Of a stretch of 64,000 bases of DNA, positions 62,091 to 64,000 are shown piece after piece. The DNA is from Roseburia_C sp900315735 (GTDB taxonomy: Bacteria; Bacillota; Clostridia; Lachnospirales; Lachnospiraceae), in the NCBI GenBank assembly GCA_052118425.1, contig JBQKHF010000003.1. One strand, 5' to 3'. The notes beneath the pieces were generated by a model. It saw only the letters and a list, made by a program, of their open reading frames with translations. It was not told the DNA's origin and did not search any database. Numbering within the stretch: position 1 is the stretch's first letter; the number at the start of each line of letters is the position of its first letter. A program made the translations under genes and the position numbers.

Positions 62091-62600
62091 ATGGATGTAA
62101 GTTTCGTGGCAAAATTGAAAACGTATGATGATTTTATCGCTTGCTATAATGAAGGCGATGAGAAAAAACTATATGACGGCGAATCCTTATTGTTTTATTC
62201 AATATCAAATAATAATGTAGAGAGTCGCTATTTAATAACAGATTTTTTACTTAATGCAGGTACCGAAGTTAATGGGATAAATGAATATGGCGAAAATCTG
62301 CTACATATTTTACTGTCAAGAGTAAATCACAATATAGAACAGACAACAGAGATGTGCAGGAGATTAATTGATAAGGGAGTAGATATTAATCAATTAGATA
62401 AAAGGGGAAGGGTACCATTACAATATTTGATTAACATGAAATATACAGATGAGGAACTAGAACCTTTATATCAGATTTGGTTTGCACAGAAAAATATTTT
62501 AGTTAATCATAAGAATGTATGGGGAAAATCACCATTGGAACTGGCAGCACTATTGCCATATAGAGCAAGTTTATTAGAGAGGTTGAAAAAGTATGAGTAA
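62091..62600 (+). CDS. Ankyrin-repeat immunity protein
   Basis: AAAGGAG precedes the ATG, 11 bases after the toxin stop. The 169-residue protein has an N-terminal segment and about three ankyrin repeats (ESRYLITDFLLNAGTEVNGI, NEYGENLLHILLSRVNHN, CRRLIDKGVDINQLDKRGRV). Ankyrin proteins are common immunity partners of nuclease toxins. The next gene overlaps its end. Confidence 0.8.
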   Translation: MDVSFVAKLKTYDDFIACYNEGDEKKLYDGESLLFYSISNNNVESRYLITDFLLNAGTEVNGINEYGENLLHILLSRVNHNIEQTTEMCRRLIDKGVDINQLDKRGRVPLQYLINMKYTDEELEPLYQIWFAQKNILVNHKNVWGKSPLELAALLPYRASLLERLKKYE

Positions 62601-62925
62601 AGTAGTGACTTTTATTGCTGATGCAGGTGGATGTATTGTTTCAAAAAATATCTTAGATCATAAAGGAAAATTAAAATGGTGTGTTAGAGAAGAATCGCTA
62701 AATAATATGGATAATGGTTGGAGATTCTTTTCGGATATTGATACCGATGAGTATTTGAGTAAAGCAGATAATATGTGTATATGTGATTTTAATACAGTTG
62801 CCAATATCGAACCGGCAATTATCGCAATATACAATTGCGAAGTGGGGACAGACATAGAATTGGTAGAAGAGAATGGAAAGAAATTCTTTTTAGATAATAA
62901 TACCGGGAAAATATTTAAAATATAG
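62593..62925 (+). CDS. DUF2185 (Imm33-like) protein
   Basis: The 110-residue protein overlaps the ankyrin gene by 8 bases. It contains GGCIVSKNILDHKGKLKWCV and the conserved DNGWRFFSDIDTDEYLSKAD, the DUF2185/Imm33 pattern. Such domains accompany immunity genes in polymorphic toxin loci. It may be a second immunity gene kept from an earlier cassette. Confidence 0.8.
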   Translation: MSKVVTFIADAGGCIVSKNILDHKGKLKWCVREESLNNMDNGWRFFSDIDTDEYLSKADNMCICDFNTVANIEPAIIAIYNCEVGTDIELVEENGKKFFLDNNTGKIFKI

Positions 62926-62943
62926 TATTTTTTATATAAGGTT

Positions 62944-62993
62944 AAAACGCATTGTTTTCAGGAAAGATTGATATTATGAGAACGATGCGTTTT
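62944..62993 (+). terminator. Cassette-end hairpin, copy 4
   Basis: AAAACGCATTGTTTTCA pairs with GAGAACGATGCGTTTT over a longer loop. It closes the GH-E cassette as in the other copies. Confidence 0.7.
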
Positions 62994-63083
62994 GCTTATC
63001 CGGAATTATATTGTAATTTTGGTCAAATATAGAAAAACCAATCCTCGAAGAAAATGATATTATTATTCAGGAGGTAATTATAG

Positions 63084-63711
63084 ATGCAAAATAGTAAAGC
63101 TTATGATTGTTTAATAAAACAATTGAATGCAAACGGCTCAGAAAAAAATGGATGGATATTATCCAGAAGTGATGGAAGAAATATATGATTGGGAGCGAGA
63201 AGAAGTAGAAGATATTATTTGGGATGCTTTTTTTAATAAAAATGAAATAGAATTAGCACAATTTTTTCCTAAGTTAAAAAAATATGATGGTATCAAGGCT
63301 TTAAAAGAAAGTCCTTATTTATTACAAATACCAAGTGAAGCAAGTGTTGAAATTGGTAAAATATTGTATGAGGCTACGGGAGATGAGGGATATTTAGATA
63401 TAATTAAAAAAAATATTGATGCATCTCCGGAAACGATATCATTTGTTTCAATTTTGTCATATTGTAAGCCTTGTCAGCGATTATATAACATTCTTGTAGA
63501 CGTTTATATTAATAATAGTAATAAGGTTAACAGGAGTACTGCTGTTATGGGAATTTTATATAATAAAGGGATAATTAAAGACAGAAGTAGCATTAAAGAA
63601 TCAAATGATGTAATAAGTTTGCGTAAGAAATTCAAATCCGAAGATAGTATAGAGCGTCAAAAAATTATTGAAAAATTTGAAAACGGAGAATTAAACAATG
63701 GTTACATTTGA
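63084..63711 (+). pseudogene. Immunity-like gene with frameshift at an A7 run
   Basis: AGGAGG (63069-63074) and ATG 63084 start a frame encoding MQNSKAYDCLIKQLNANGSE that would stop near 63187. From A7 at 63142-63148 the alternative frame continues smoothly as KKMDGYYPEVMEEIYDWERE to a stop at 63709. One A too many explains the break. The joined product would be about 208 residues, helical, perhaps HEAT-like. It could be a mutation, a sequencing artefact or slippage-controlled expression. Confidence 0.65.
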
Positions 63712-63754
63712 TGACAATATATCAAACAGTATTGAATAGAAAGCAGGTTTGTTT

Positions 63755-63903
63755 ATGAATCATGACATTAATGAATTTTTTCCTGTTCAACAAGGAGAGT
63801 GCAAAAAAACGCATGGGAAGAAATAGAGAAAAAAATAGGAATTATTTTTCCAGAGGACTATAAGCGGTTTATCGATTTTCATGGAGAAGGAGACCAGCTA
63901 TGA
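63755..63903 (+). pseudogene. SUKH (SMI1/KNR4) immunity fragment, frameshifted and truncated
   Basis: ATG 63755 begins MNHDINEFFPVQQGECKK, then A7 at 63803-63809 breaks the frame; with one more A it would read on as NAWEEIEKKIGIIFPEDYKR and FIDFHGEGDQL to a stop at 63901. The core (Trp, Glu-rich helix, FPEDY, FHGEG) is the SUKH N-terminal signature. The rest of the domain is missing. The final ~95 bases show no gene. Confidence 0.65.
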
Positions 63904-64000
63904 AAAGTCAAGCATATATTAGCTGGAAATTTCAAAATTCTTTTTATGGTAAAAATGGGTAACTTTAACAAAGCTCCCGAAAAGCCCTTTTTCAAAATAT

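Overview
The window looks like a chromosomal segment of a low-to-moderate G+C, spore-forming Gram-positive anaerobe, most likely a member of the Lachnospiraceae (Clostridia). The grounds are AGGAGG-type ribosome binding sites, a Gram-positive LexA box, a Spo0A-type DNA-binding protein, a Csp-like subtilisin, PadR/HAAS/DUF4097 and ECF-type genes, and a Firmicutes-type (T7SSb) type VII secretion locus with LXG toxins. I cannot name the species. No rRNA, tRNA or CRISPR array was recognised.

Layout of 1-30 kb (ordinary chromosomal genes). 1-5.9 kb is the distal end of a Tad/Flp-type pilus operon: a TadC-like T2SSF protein, small pilin-like membrane proteins and a large InlB-repeat surface protein. 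5.9-12.3 kb holds a CNNM/CorC-type membrane protein, a HAD phosphatase, a PadR-HAAS-DUF4097 operon, an ECF S component and a CapA-like phosphoesterase. 12.4-18.6 kb holds a subtilisin and a 1422-residue c-di-GMP protein with GGDEF-like, EAL and GGDEF domains. 18.6-21.5 kb is a P-type cation ATPase preceded by a recognisable yybP-ykoY (Mn2+) riboswitch and its terminator. 21.46-21.90 kb is a roughly 440-bp imperfect inverted repeat. 22-29.1 kb holds a fused ABC/FtsX transporter, a MarR regulator, and a Y-family DNA polymerase under a LexA box.

29.2-64 kb is an accessory island built around a type VII secretion system. The machinery (EsaA, EsxA, EssA-like, EsaB, EssB, EssC) occupies 39.9-48.8 kb, followed by DUF4176, DUF5082-like and DUF5344-like helpers. 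Four LXG toxins with almost identical N-terminal ~460 residues but different C-terminal toxin domains lie at 30.4, 49.9, 55.8 and 60.2 kb. Their toxin domains are TNT-type NAD glycohydrolase, ART/TNT-like (two, unassigned) and a GH-E nuclease. Each is followed by its own presumed immunity gene(s). Between them are broken or orphan toxin tips, orphan immunity genes, an LXG-like remnant with a single amber codon, repeated hairpin spacers, an IS110-family transposase with a candidate bridge RNA, and a resolvase-like plus tyrosine recombinase pair. The picture is of a secretion locus whose toxin tips are exchanged by recombination at a fixed junction (residues LGNVGESG).

The most interesting hypothesis is regulatory. 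An orphan Spo0A-like protein (29202-29993), whose phospho-acceptor aspartate is replaced by asparagine, lies next to an array of AAGTCGAAT repeats spaced 21-22 bp (30185-30384) in front of the first LXG toxin. The same GTCGAA core, in a tandem 11-bp arrangement, recurs in front of the T7SS operon (39672-39834). GTCGAA is the core of the classical 0A box. A phosphorylation-independent Spo0A paralogue controlling an interbacterial toxin system is inference, but directly testable.
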